Below are positions 1-8,433 of a stretch of 59,567 nucleotides of DNA, piece after piece (positions within the stretch are counted from its first letter, which is position 1; each line of letters starts with the position of its first letter). The translations under genes were made by a program, and so were the position numbers. Below the pieces are notes generated by a model. That model did no database searches. It was given only the letters and a program-made list of their open reading frames with translations, and was not told the DNA's origin. The DNA lies in the NCBI GenBank assembly GCA_947625635.1, contig CANQPA010000003.1, forward strand, positions 1 through 59,567, given 5' to 3'. This DNA comes from an uncultured Bacilli bacterium. Lineage in GTDB: Bacteria > Bacillota_I > Bacilli_A > RF39 > UBA660.

Positions 1-80
1 TAGATTTTGGTAGTTGGTTGGTAGTTGAAAGCATTATTTTATAAAAATCAAAAATTACAAAGCCCCGTAATTTCAAGCAA

Positions 81-111
81 AAAACAAAAATGAGCCAGCT
101 TTCGCTGACTC
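81..111 (-). terminator. Rho-independent terminator of recG / small RNA
   Basis: An 8-bp GC-rich stem, GAGUCAGC-GAAA-GCUGGCUC (one G-U pair), with a GNRA-type loop is followed on the minus strand by a U-rich tract (complement of 81-91). Confidence 0.75.
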
Positions 112-181
112 TTCAGGGGGTTTTGGTTATGTGTCCTTCACATTAAGCTTCGTAAAGAACACTTGGTATGTTTACCATACC
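82..181 (-). ncRNA. Putative ~100-nt small RNA downstream of recG
   Basis: This is an unassigned minus-strand transcription unit. The expected start lies 7 nt after a good promoter and coincides with the first base of a hairpin, GGUAUG-GUAAA-CAUACC (176-181 with 165-170). A second stem pairs GUGUUCUUU with GAAGGACAC around a 14-nt loop (about 130-163). A single-stranded C-rich stretch (minus strand of 116-120) follows, then an 8-bp terminator stem. There is no ORF. I do not recognise it as SRP RNA, 6S, tmRNA, RNase P RNA or a common riboswitch. It could instead be a leader for a gene beyond the left edge. A weaker hairpin at 52-73 follows the terminator. Structure is read by eye; function is unknown. 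Confidence 0.5.
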
Positions 182-187
182 ATTATA

Positions 188-216
188 AGTATAAAGTATT
201 TTTTAAAAATAGTCAA
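188..216 (-). promoter_or_regulatory. Sigma-A-type promoter of the small RNA
   Basis: On the minus strand, -35 TTGACT (211-216) and -10 TATACT (188-193) are separated by exactly 17 bp. The predicted start at 181 opens the first hairpin. The promoter sits directly after the recG stop, so recG read-through would add to this transcript. Confidence 0.6.
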
Positions 217-220
217 GACA

Positions 221-2203
221 TTAATCTAAATTTATTGAATCATCTAAAAGTTTAACAAGTTTAGGATAATTTTCAATTTTTTTACTTTCTATTAAAGAAA
301 GTGTATCGTCTTTAGCCTTAAGCAATATATTATAATCAGACTTAAAGTCAGCAAGTTTAAAATTCATATCTCCACTTTGTCTAACTCCAAATATATCTCC
401 ACTGCCTCTCATTTTAAAATCTTCTTCACTAATTTTAAATCCATCATTAGTTTTAGTCATAACATCAAGTCTATTAGTTTCTCTATCACTTATAAGTACA
501 CAATAACTTTGAATATCATTTCTACCGACTCTACCTCTTAATTGATGAAGCTGTGAAAGTCCAAACCTATATGCATCAAAAATAACCATCATAGTAGCGT
601 TTTTTACATCTACTCCAACTTCTATTACAGTAGTGCTTATAAGTATAGAAATATCACCATTTTTAAATTCTTCCATCACCTTATCTTTAGCCTTAGAATC
701 CATTTTACCATGCATTACACCTATTTTACATACTTTACCAAATGCACTTGTCATTTTTTCTTCAAGCTTGTTTACATTTTCTAAATCTATTTTATCTGAC
801 TCTTCTATTAAAGGTGCGATTACATATATCTGATGACCCTTTTTAATTTCTTCATACATAAGACTTAACACATCTTTAATCTCACTATTTTTCTTTAAAT
901 ATGTAATAATATCTCTTCTACCACTTGGCATAGTTTTTATACTAGATACATCCATATCTCCATAAATAGTAAGTGCATAAGTTCTTGGAATTGGTGTTGC
1001 ACTCAAGTATAATATATCAGGAGTTATACCTTTATTTTTTAAATTACTTCTTTGATTTACGCCAAAACGGTGTTGCTCGTCTGTGATAACTAATCCAAGA
1101 TTATTGTAAACCACATCCTTACTAAATAAAGCATGCGTTCCAACTATTATATCTATTTCTTTATTTTCTAATCTTTTATATATATCTTTTTTCTCTTTTT
1201 GTTTTAGACTTCCTGAGAGTAATTCTATATTGATATTATAACCATCAAAAATTTTCTTTAAATTAGTAAAATGTTGATAAGCAAGTACTTCTGTTGGTGC
1301 CATAAGAGCTCCTTCGTAACCACTTAAATAGTTTATATATAAAGATATTATAGCAACTATGGTTTTACCACTTCCAACATCTCCTTGAATAAGTCTATTC
1401 ATTCTTGTTTCACTATTAAGGTCATTAAATATCTTATCCACACTTAAAGCTTGATCTTCTGTAAGCTTAAATGGTAAACCTTGAATAAATTTATCTACTA
1501 AAGTTCTATCTACATCTCTTTTAAGCCCTATTTTATTTTTTTTATTTAATCTTAGACTATTCATCCTAAGCATGAACAAAAACAATTCTTCATATTTTAA
1601 ATAAGCTAAGCTTTTTCTTAAATCAAGTTCATTTTTAGGACTATGTATATTAATTACTGCTTCTTTTTTATCAATCAGTTTATATTTTTCTTTTAAATAA
1701 TCAGGCACATATTCTACCACACTAAAATCATTTATATTATTTATAAACATTCTTATTTGATTACTTGTAATACTTCCTATTTGATGATAAACAGGTTCAA
1801 TTATTGGAACGTTAGGTAAAAGCCCAAATCTAATTTCACTAGCAACTATAGTATTTTTCATTTTATCATACTTACCAATTAAAGTAAGTTTAGTTGCTAT
1901 ATCTATTTTATTTTTTAAATAGCCTCTATTAAATATAACTACATTAAGTAAATGAGTTCCTATATTTATTTTAAATGACATCTTATTCATTTTTTTATTA
2001 AAGAAAAATACATTTGGACGAGTCTCTACTAATCCATCTATTATTATTTTATCATCGTCTAAAAGTTTACTTATATCACTTCTTTTTATAACATCATACC
2101 TAAAAGGATAATAACTAATCAAGTCATCAGTAGTCATTATCCCTACACTTTTAAATATTTTTTCTGTTTTAGGTCCTATTCCTTTTAATACTCCAATATC
2201 CAT
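221..2203 (-). CDS. recG: ATP-dependent DNA helicase RecG
   Basis: RecG is a cytoplasmic superfamily 2 branched-DNA translocase that remodels stalled replication forks and Holliday junctions. The 660-residue protein has the N-terminal wedge/OB region (about 45-130), Walker A GDVGSGKT (274-281), the DEQH Walker B variant (375-378) typical of RecG, SATPIPRT motif III (401-408) and the C-terminal helicase domain with the RGRVGR motif. Length is close to the Bacillus protein (about 680). The gene follows the COG2426-like gene with a 7-nt gap, so the two are probably co-transcribed; no independent promoter is obvious. The start ATG opens the expected N-terminus (GIGPKT helix-hairpin-like motif). 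Confidence 0.97.
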   Translation of the reverse strand: MDIGVLKGIGPKTEKIFKSVGIMTTDDLISYYPFRYDVIKRSDISKLLDDDKIIIDGLVETRPNVFFFNKKMNKMSFKINIGTHLLNVVIFNRGYLKNKIDIATKLTLIGKYDKMKNTIVASEIRFGLLPNVPIIEPVYHQIGSITSNQIRMFINNINDFSVVEYVPDYLKEKYKLIDKKEAVINIHSPKNELDLRKSLAYLKYEELFLFMLRMNSLRLNKKNKIGLKRDVDRTLVDKFIQGLPFKLTEDQALSVDKIFNDLNSETRMNRLIQGDVGSGKTIVAIISLYINYLSGYEGALMAPTEVLAYQHFTNLKKIFDGYNINIELLSGSLKQKEKKDIYKRLENKEIDIIVGTHALFSKDVVYNNLGLVITDEQHRFGVNQRSNLKNKGITPDILYLSATPIPRTYALTIYGDMDVSSIKTMPSGRRDIITYLKKNSEIKDVLSLMYEEIKKGHQIYVIAPLIEESDKIDLENVNKLEEKMTSAFGKVCKIGVMHGKMDSKAKDKVMEEFKNGDISILISTTVIEVGVDVKNATMMVIFDAYRFGLSQLHQLRGRVGRNDIQSYCVLISDRETNRLDVMTKTNDGFKISEEDFKMRGSGDIFGVRQSGDMNFKLADFKSDYNILLKAKDDTLSLIESKKIENYPKLVKLLDDSINLD

Positions 2204-2210
2204 ATTTCAC

Positions 2211-2729
2211 CTATAATATTTTAGATAAAAGTCCAAAAGATATAATCATCATTATAATAGATGCGATAAATACTCCAGCTAATGCAGCTAAAAATGATTT
2301 TTTCTTATCCATTTCAAGAACACTTGCAATCAAACATCCAGTCCATGCCCCAGTTCCAGGTAGAGGTATTCCAACAAATAATATAAGTCCTAAATATCCA
2401 AACTTTTCTATTTGACCTTTATGTTTATCTACTTTTTTATCTAACCATTTAGCGACTCCTTTAAGTCTTTTACTTTTACTATTCCTCATACGATTTAATA
2501 TTTTATTTATAAGCCATAATATGAAAGGAATTGGAAGTATATTTCCTATCATACAGATTATATAACTAAATACTGGATTCATATTAAATAAAGAGGCAGC
2601 AATGAGTCCCCCTCTTAACTCAAGTATTGGACAAAGAGAGATTACAAACACTATTATTTCTTTCATAAATGGAATTGATGCGAATGTTCCTAAACTTGTA
2701 ACTATTATATTTACTATTTTATCTGCCAT
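2211..2729 (-). CDS. Small multidrug export-like membrane protein (COG2426/PF06695 type)
   Basis: This is a 172-residue polytopic membrane protein with about four hydrophobic segments (roughly 20-45, 52-75, 110-135, 143-170). The PILELRGGLIAA and GIPLPGTGAWTGCLIA motifs are the hallmarks of the family named small multi-drug export protein, whose substrate is not firmly established. The ATG has a GGTGAT ribosome-binding site. A TATAAT hexamer lies about 15 nt before the ribosome-binding site, without a convincing -35. It is immediately upstream of recG. I am confident of the family but not of the transport function. Confidence 0.85.
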   Translation of the reverse strand: MADKIVNIIVTSLGTFASIPFMKEIIVFVISLCPILELRGGLIAASLFNMNPVFSYIICMIGNILPIPFILWLINKILNRMRNSKSKRLKGVAKWLDKKVDKHKGQIEKFGYLGLILFVGIPLPGTGAWTGCLIASVLEMDKKKSFLAALAGVFIASIIMMIISFGLLSKIL

Positions 2730-2820
2730 TTTATCACCTATTTAATTATATCATGTTTATAATATCTTTTATTAAATTTTTAATTTTTTTTAAAATTTTA
2801 AATATTTTTTAAAAAAATAC

Positions 2821-2849
2821 TTGACAAATAAATCATTTTAGATTAGTAT
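2821..2849 (+). promoter_or_regulatory. Strong promoter for the intergenic small RNA
   Basis: On the plus strand, TTGACA (2821-2826), a 17-bp spacer and TAGTAT (2844-2849) form a near-consensus sigma-A promoter. TATATA at 2847-2852 is an alternative -10 with a 20-bp spacer. No ORF follows within the transcript. Confidence 0.6.
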
Positions 2850-2854
2850 ATACA

Positions 2855-2950
2855 GTACCAATTCGGAATTACGAATTGGTGCTAGTATCACACTAGCCAA
2901 CCCCTTTTTATTCTTTTATAGAAACTGCTCAGGGGGCAGTTTCTTTTTTG
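2855..2950 (+). ncRNA. Putative ~95-nt small RNA between the COG2426-like gene and hemW
   Basis: A non-coding plus-strand unit starts near 2855 and ends at a terminator. The first hairpin ACCAAUUCG-GAAUUA-CGAAUUGGU (2857-2880) has nine perfect pairs. The second, GCUAGU-AUCAC-ACUAGC (2881-2897), has six. A single-stranded AACCCCUUUUU follows, then the terminator. The CCCC at 2901-2904 can pair with the GGGG in the terminator loop (2932-2935) as a pseudoknot. It converges on the 3' end of hemW. Its architecture resembles the small RNA at 82-181. I recognise no known family. Confidence 0.5.
2921..2949 (+). terminator. Terminator with G-rich loop
   Basis: Stem GAAACUGC/GCAGUUUC (2921-2928 with 2936-2943), loop UCAGGGG, then six U. 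On the minus strand the hairpin also lies just past the hemW stop but lacks a good U-tract. Confidence 0.8.
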
Positions 2951-2960
2951 TATATAAAAA

Positions 2961-4058
2961 CTAGAGTTTTAAATCTATAAACTCTAGTAATATATCATTT
3001 GATACATATATATATTCAGGATTTATAAATATATTATCATCTTCTTCAAGCAATTTTTTACTTTTAAGTAATTTAGATATAACTTCTATATCTTTAATAT
3101 CCATATTATATTTATTTTTAAATTCATTTTTATTTATACCTTTAATTTTTCTAAAACCTAATATAAATTCATCTTCTATTTTCTCTTTTAAATCCAGTTT
3201 ATGTGAATCACTAATATAATCTTTTTTTAAATACTTATTTAATCCTTTAGTATTATCATATCTAATGCTGTTTATATATCCAGATGCGCCTATACCAAAT
3301 CCGTAATATTCTAAATTATTCCAATAAGTTAAATTATGTTTTGATTCATAATTAGGTTTAGAAAAGTTACTAATCTCATAGTGATTATACCCTAAATTTT
3401 CTAATTTAGAACAAATAATCTTGTACATTTCAAAATCCAAATCCTCATCTACATTAGTTTCTTTATTTACAAATAACTTAGTATTAGGCTCTAATATAAG
3501 AGAATATGTAGATATATGAGGTACATTTAACTTTAATAATTTATCTAAATCATTATTTAAATCTTCAAGTGTCTCCCTTTTAAATCCATACATTAAATCT
3601 ATATTAATATTTTTAAAGCCTATATCTTTAGCCATATTAATTTTTTCAAATATCATAGTATCATTATGATTTCTATTTAAGTATTTTAAAAATTTACTGT
3701 TAAAAGTCTCCACACCAACACTGATTCTATTAACCTTATTTTTATATAAAAATTCTAACTTTTCTTTATCGATGCTTTCTATATTGCACTCAAATGTAAA
3801 TTCCAAATTCCCACTAAATTTAAATATACTTATTATTCTAAATAATCTTTTTAAATCATTAATATCAAGCGAACTTGGAGTACCTCCTCCAATATAAATT
3901 GTAGATATTTCATCACCATCATATCTACTTTTTATTTCACACTCTAATTCATTTAAATACTCTTTCACCCATTTATCATTTTTTATATACTTACAAAAAT
4001 CACAATATGAACATATAGAATCGCAAAAAGGTATATGAATATAGATAGATTTTATCAT
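2961..4058 (-). CDS. hemW: HemW-type radical SAM protein (coproporphyrinogen III oxidase-like)
   Basis: This 365-residue radical SAM enzyme has the cluster motif CxxxCxxC at Cys12, Cys16 and Cys19 plus Cys22 (CDSICSYCDFC) and GGGTPS at 57-62. It belongs to the HemN/HemW family. The position close to lepA matches the lepA-hemW arrangement of Firmicutes, so HemW (heme chaperone; formerly annotated as a coproporphyrinogen oxidase) is preferred to HemN. It overlaps the preceding unknown gene by 4 nt (ATGA), implying translational coupling. No other heme gene is in the window, so its heme-related role here is unsupported by context. Confidence 0.9.
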   Translation of the reverse strand: MIKSIYIHIPFCDSICSYCDFCKYIKNDKWVKEYLNELECEIKSRYDGDEISTIYIGGGTPSSLDINDLKRLFRIISIFKFSGNLEFTFECNIESIDKEKLEFLYKNKVNRISVGVETFNSKFLKYLNRNHNDTMIFEKINMAKDIGFKNINIDLMYGFKRETLEDLNNDLDKLLKLNVPHISTYSLILEPNTKLFVNKETNVDEDLDFEMYKIICSKLENLGYNHYEISNFSKPNYESKHNLTYWNNLEYYGFGIGASGYINSIRYDNTKGLNKYLKKDYISDSHKLDLKEKIEDEFILGFRKIKGINKNEFKNKYNMDIKDIEVISKLLKSKKLLEEDDNIFINPEYIYVSNDILLEFIDLKL

Positions 4059-4645
4059 TTAGCTTTTCTAGAATTCCTATTTTTTCTAATATATGGTTCA
4101 CAATATTCACCAAGTATAGTCAGTTTTTCTTTTAAAATATTTGATGACAGTAAAAATTCTTTTGAATGCAAAGTTGAATAGTGAATCCCATAATTCTTAC
4201 AGAAAATCTCTCTAGGTATAACATTTTTTATTCTATATTTAGAAATTATTGCAACTTCACCATCTGTAAGGGATACTTTACCTAAATTATTCTTTATGTT
4301 TCTAAAATCACTATCCGTTTTATGCAATTCATCTAATATTTTCTTCTTTTCCTGTGATGTACTACTTTCACTTAATTTATTATATCTCTTTAGATAATTA
4401 ACTGCAGTGAAATACGCAATTTTTGCTGATGTTTGTGGCTCATTAAATGTTTCGTAAAAAAATAAATATTTGAATTTTTCTATATAATCTGGATCATTAT
4501 CAAATATTAATGAAATAGCTTTATAAATATCCATTTTATTTTGTTCAGTCACTTCTTTACCCAAAAGTTTACAAAGATTATCAAGTGATAATCTAAATTC
4601 TAAAGCCATCATTCCTAATAACTTATATAAATTTTTATTTTTCAT
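4055..4645 (-). CDS. Hypothetical protein between lepA and hemW
   Basis: About 196 residues, soluble, helical and lysine-rich, not recognised. It has no signal peptide or membrane segment. The C-terminal part (PREIFCKNYGIHYSTLHSKE) looks like a helix-turn-helix-sized segment but I cannot assign it. Two ATGs lie in tandem (4648 and 4645). The GGAGG in the lepA 3' end is better spaced for the second, which I use. The first would share a base with the lepA TAA. It ends in a 4-nt overlap with hemW, so lepA, this gene and hemW form one operon. In Bacillus the lepA-hemW junction has no such gene. Confidence 0.75.
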   Translation of the reverse strand: MKNKNLYKLLGMMALEFRLSLDNLCKLLGKEVTEQNKMDIYKAISLIFDNDPDYIEKFKYLFFYETFNEPQTSAKIAYFTAVNYLKRYNKLSESSTSQEKKKILDELHKTDSDFRNIKNNLGKVSLTDGEVAIISKYRIKNVIPREIFCKNYGIHYSTLHSKEFLLSSNILKEKLTILGEYCEPYIRKNRNSRKAK

Positions 4646-4647
4646 CA

Positions 4648-6441
4648 TTATTCCTCCATACTAAGTACTGCTAGAAATGCTTCTTGTGGCACCTCTACAC
4701 TACCAACCATTTTCATTCTTTTTTTACCTTCTTTTTGCTTTTCAAGCAATTTTCTTTTTCGTGATACGTCCCCACCATAGCACTTAGCAAGCACATTTTT
4801 TCTAACTGCCTTAATGTCACTCCTGGCAATTGCTTTTGTTCCTATTACAGCTTGTATTGGTATTTCAAATTGTTGTCGTGGAATTAATTTTTTTAAATTT
4901 TCAACTATTATTTTACCTCTGTTGTAAGCAAAATCTTTATGCACTATTAAACTTAAAGCATCTACAACCTCACCATTAAGCAATATATCCATTTTAACTA
5001 AATCACTTTTTTTATAACCTATTAATTCATAATCAAATGAAGCATATCCTTTTGTGCAACTTTTAAGTTTATCAAAAAACTCATAAACTATTTCTGATAA
5101 TGGTATTTCGTAATGTATATTAACTCTTGTTTGATCTATATATTCCATAGAAATATAGTTTCCTCTTTTATTTTGGCACAACTCCATAATAGGACCAATA
5201 TATTCACTTGGAACAAATATATTCGTTCTTATATATGGTTCCTTAATTTCTTTAATTTTCTGCCTTTCAGGCATTTTTACTGGACTATCTACATATATTA
5301 TACTTTTGTCTGTCAATTCTACTTCATATACAACGGATGGAGATGTAGCAATCAAGTCTATATTAAATTCCCTTTCAATTCTCTCTTCTATTATTTCCAT
5401 ATGTAATAACCCTAAAAATCCGCATCTAAAACCGAACCCTAAAGCCTCTGATGTTTCGGGCTCAAATTCTAATGAGGCATCATTTAACTTTAACTTTTCT
5501 AATGCTTCTCTAAGAACAGGAAATTTGCTAGACTCTACTGGATATAGACCACAAAACACCATAGGTTTCATAGGCCTATACCCCGGAAGAATTTCTGCTG
5601 GATTATTTTCGAGTGTTATTGTATCTCCTACTTTTACATCCTCTATTTTTTTTATGTTAGCACATAAATACCCTACTTCTCCATTTACAAGTTCTTTCTT
5701 TTCTTTCCTGTGTGGAGTGTTCACTCCAAGTTCAACTACTTCATATACGTTATTAGTGGCAAACATTTTTATTTTATCGCCAACTTTAACCTTGCCGTTT
5801 ACTACTCTAATTAAAGTCACTATACCCTTATAGGGATCATAAAAACTATCAAATATCAAAGCCTGTAATTTATTATTAGAACTACCTTTAGGGGACGGAA
5901 TTCTATCTATTATAGCTTCTACTAACTCTTTAATACCAACACCATTTTTTGCACTACATAAAATTATTTCATCATCGTTAAAACCTAAATTATCTATAAG
6001 TTCTCTTTTTACTTTTTCTATATCCGCATTAGGCAAATCTATTTTATTAATAACAGGAATTATTGTTAAATTATTTTCTAATGCAAGATATAAATTAGCT
6101 AGTGTTTGTGCTTCTACACCTTGAGCTGCATCAACAACAAGAATCGCACCTTCGCAAGCAGCTAAACTTCTGGATACCTCGTATGTAAAATCGACATGTC
6201 CTGGGGTATCTATTAAATTAAGCTTATAAATAACATTTTTATAGTCATAGTGTAATTCAACTGCATTCAATTTTATAGTTATACCTCGTTCACGCTCTAT
6301 TTCCATATTATCTAGCAATTGATCCTGTCTTTCTCGCTCCGTAACTGCACCAGTAATATCTAATATTCTATCCGCTAAAGTACTTTTACCATGATCTATA
6401 TGTGCAATTATGGAAAAATTTCTGATATTTTCCTGTTTCAC
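4648..6441 (-). CDS. lepA: Elongation factor 4 (LepA), back-translocating GTPase
   Basis: LepA is a ribosome-binding translational GTPase. The start chosen is the GTG at 6441, giving 597 residues beginning [10 protein letters not shown]. It has an AGGTGA ribosome-binding site four bases upstream and puts the P-loop (AHIDHGKST) at residues 13-21 as in other LepA proteins. The longer frame to 6543 would overlap the herA-like gene and its terminator and adds an atypical hydrophobic leader. NKID and the LepA-specific C-terminal domain ending in [14 protein letters not shown] are present. First gene of the lepA-hypothetical-hemW operon. Confidence 0.97.
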   Translation of the reverse strand: MKQENIRNFSIIAHIDHGKSTLADRILDITGAVTERERQDQLLDNMEIERERGITIKLNAVELHYDYKNVIYKLNLIDTPGHVDFTYEVSRSLAACEGAILVVDAAQGVEAQTLANLYLALENNLTIIPVINKIDLPNADIEKVKRELIDNLGFNDDEIILCSAKNGVGIKELVEAIIDRIPSPKGSSNNKLQALIFDSFYDPYKGIVTLIRVVNGKVKVGDKIKMFATNNVYEVVELGVNTPHRKEKKELVNGEVGYLCANIKKIEDVKVGDTITLENNPAEILPGYRPMKPMVFCGLYPVESSKFPVLREALEKLKLNDASLEFEPETSEALGFGFRCGFLGLLHMEIIEERIEREFNIDLIATSPSVVYEVELTDKSIIYVDSPVKMPERQKIKEIKEPYIRTNIFVPSEYIGPIMELCQNKRGNYISMEYIDQTRVNIHYEIPLSEIVYEFFDKLKSCTKGYASFDYELIGYKKSDLVKMDILLNGEVVDALSLIVHKDFAYNRGKIIVENLKKLIPRQQFEIPIQAVIGTKAIARSDIKAVRKNVLAKCYGGDVSRKRKLLEKQKEGKKRMKMVGSVEVPQEAFLAVLSMEE

Positions 6442-6456
6442 GAAATCACCTACATT

Positions 6457-6486
6457 ATTATACCATGTAAAATTTATTTTTAACAA
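6457..6486 (-). promoter_or_regulatory. lepA promoter (extended -10)
   Basis: On the minus strand, -35 TTGTTA (6481-6486), 18-bp spacer, and TGG followed by TATAAT (6457-6462), an extended -10. It lies immediately downstream of the AT-rich terminator of the preceding gene, which supports the GTG start of lepA. Confidence 0.55.
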
Positions 6487-6520
6487 AAAAATTAACAAAT
6501 CATATATTTTGTTAATTTTT
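6484..6520 (-). terminator. AT-rich terminator after the HerA-like gene
   Basis: A 12-bp inverted repeat AAAATTAACAAA/TTTGTTAATTTT (6508-6519 with 6488-6499), loop of 8, followed on the minus strand by T residues. The stem contains the TAA stop of the HerA-like gene. With no GC-rich core it is moderately convincing. Confidence 0.5.
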
Positions 6521-8287
6521 TCTATCCAAAAACCACACTCCACTTACATCACAACTACTACTATAAGGGGCTGGTGAAGGCATCTCCAATTTTATTAATG
6601 ATGGAATTTTGAATCCAGACCCAAATGCTATACAAGTACCAGTTTGTAGTAATTGAATTTTTTTAATAATATCTGCAGTTATATTTGGTACCATTTGTCC
6701 TATATACTCAACATCGGTTGGATGTAGCATCTTAAATATTAGAAAATTACTACACTGTGACAAAGCAGTTGATGAAAGTTCAGATGGTCTTTGCGAAATC
6801 AATCCAAGAAGAACAGCATATTTTCTTCCTTCTTTTGTTATTCTATCAAAAATATTATAACCTATAATACTTACATCAGTATCATTTTGAACATATCTGT
6901 GTGCCTCTTCCAATATTATATGAATTGGAATACTAGCTCTTTTCTTTAGATTTTTTGAGTATTCAAAGAAAATTCTAGAATATATTTTAGTTAACGTTTT
7001 AGCAAATCTATCATCCACATAATTTATGTTAAAATTTATTATTTGGGCCTTTCTACCATTTTCTATTGTTAATATTTCTTTTATAAACTGTTCCTTAGTT
7101 TCATAGTTATCAACATCAAAATACCTAGCATAATCACTATTAATCAAACTTCTTAATCTAACTTTAAGAATATTATATTCATCGAATATTTTATCACTGC
7201 TTAAAACACCTTCAGAAATAAGAGCAAATTCAAACGCATCATATAAATCTTTAAGAGTATATTTAAAACTTCCATCTGGCAAACTCAATTCTACATCATC
7301 AATCAGGAATTGATTTATAAATGTTGTTAAAAGTTCCATCTCTCGTATCTTACCAGTATTATCGATTAATAAGCATTGCTTTAATGGTCTTGTATATCCT
7401 GGTTGATATATAGGAGTATCCAAGTTTAAATCTTTAGTATTATAATGACTTAAAACAGAGAAAATTTGATCTCTAATCTGAGCTGGAGCCTTTCCACTTG
7501 CAAGTATATCTAAAATAGCTCGTGCTATGATATCGTTTTTACTTCTAATAACTAAATTTTCTTCTTTAGCAAATATAGTTACTAATTTCATGGCCTTTTC
7601 TATTATTGGTAATTGACTTTTAGAACTAACTTCTAAAAGAAGTGCTATATCATCCACATTAAGTAGCCATAACGGTATTTTTATATTTGGAATATTATCG
7701 TTATTTACATCAGTCGTGTATGCTTTGAAATTTATTTCAGGCACCTTTTCATTAAGAGTAGAAAATGCAGAATGATATTCACCATACGCGTCAAATATTA
7801 ATATACTCGCTTTATATGGGATAGAGTGTTCTTTTTGAAACAAATTTTGAAAAATGCGCGCTACACTACAAGATTTGCCACTACCAGTTGAACCAAAAAT
7901 TGCAAAATGATTACTAAAGAAATTATTTATACTTACACCAATATCTATACCTTCATAAATAGGGCTTTTACCTATTATGAGATCCCTTTTTTCATCATAA
8001 TTAGTAACTCCTAATATATAGTTTACTTTTTCCTTTGAGATGAGTTTACTCTTAGCTGAAAAAGAAGGTTTTTTTGATACACCAAAGTTAAAATTATCAT
8101 TATTGAATTCTCCTAATAAATTTATACTTGCTATATTATTTTTTATATCAATTATTTCTCCAATAAATTTTCTATGGCTATCTTCAAATAGAACATATAA
8201 ATTTATTATATTTTGCATTTCCTCCAATTTAACATTTAGTTCTAATAATACCGTATTATTTTCAATTCCAATTATTTTACCTAACAT
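6512..8287 (-). CDS. HerA/DUF87-type ATP-driven DNA translocase
   Basis: A 591-residue FtsK/HerA-superfamily ATPase. An N-terminal beta-rich HAS-barrel-like region (1-90) is followed by Walker A GSTGSGKS (132-139), Walker B with catalytic glutamates in [10 protein letters not shown], and the arginine-rich [18 protein letters not shown] segment typical of bacterial HerA. The start is the ATG at 8287, preceded by AGGTGATGGT, rather than an upstream in-frame ATG. HerA pairs with NurA in archaeal DNA end resection and with nucleases such as SIR2 or DUF4297 in bacterial defence; no such partner is adjacent here. A housekeeping DNA-processing or defence role are both possible. Confidence 0.85.
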   Translation of the reverse strand: MLGKIIGIENNTVLLELNVKLEEMQNIINLYVLFEDSHRKFIGEIIDIKNNIASINLLGEFNNDNFNFGVSKKPSFSAKSKLISKEKVNYILGVTNYDEKRDLIIGKSPIYEGIDIGVSINNFFSNHFAIFGSTGSGKSCSVARIFQNLFQKEHSIPYKASILIFDAYGEYHSAFSTLNEKVPEINFKAYTTDVNNDNIPNIKIPLWLLNVDDIALLLEVSSKSQLPIIEKAMKLVTIFAKEENLVIRSKNDIIARAILDILASGKAPAQIRDQIFSVLSHYNTKDLNLDTPIYQPGYTRPLKQCLLIDNTGKIREMELLTTFINQFLIDDVELSLPDGSFKYTLKDLYDAFEFALISEGVLSSDKIFDEYNILKVRLRSLINSDYARYFDVDNYETKEQFIKEILTIENGRKAQIINFNINYVDDRFAKTLTKIYSRIFFEYSKNLKKRASIPIHIILEEAHRYVQNDTDVSIIGYNIFDRITKEGRKYAVLLGLISQRPSELSSTALSQCSNFLIFKMLHPTDVEYIGQMVPNITADIIKKIQLLQTGTCIAFGSGFKIPSLIKLEMPSPAPYSSSCDVSGVWFLDRKN

Positions 8288-8433
8288 ACCATCACCTACT
8301 TTATGTATATTATACATTAAAATAGCATAAAAAAAAAGTATTTTATCTAATTTTAACTTTATTATACTTTTTTTATAGATTAAATATTATAAACTTAATT
8401 TAAATTTTTTATTTCATAATGTATAAATTTATA

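Noticed and set aside
82..181. tmRNA, SRP RNA, 6S RNA or tracrRNA at the left edge
   Set aside because: None of the defining conserved segments (for example the SRP GGAAG/GCAGC core or a tmRNA tag frame) can be seen; left as unassigned small RNA.
5113..5833. Plus-strand frames inside lepA
   Set aside because: Antisense shadows of a conserved gene in AT-rich DNA, without start signals.
6442..6543. N-terminal extension of LepA to residue start at 6543
   Set aside because: It overlaps the HerA-like stop and its terminator and includes the lepA promoter; the GTG at 6441 has a good ribosome-binding site and the family's usual N-terminus.
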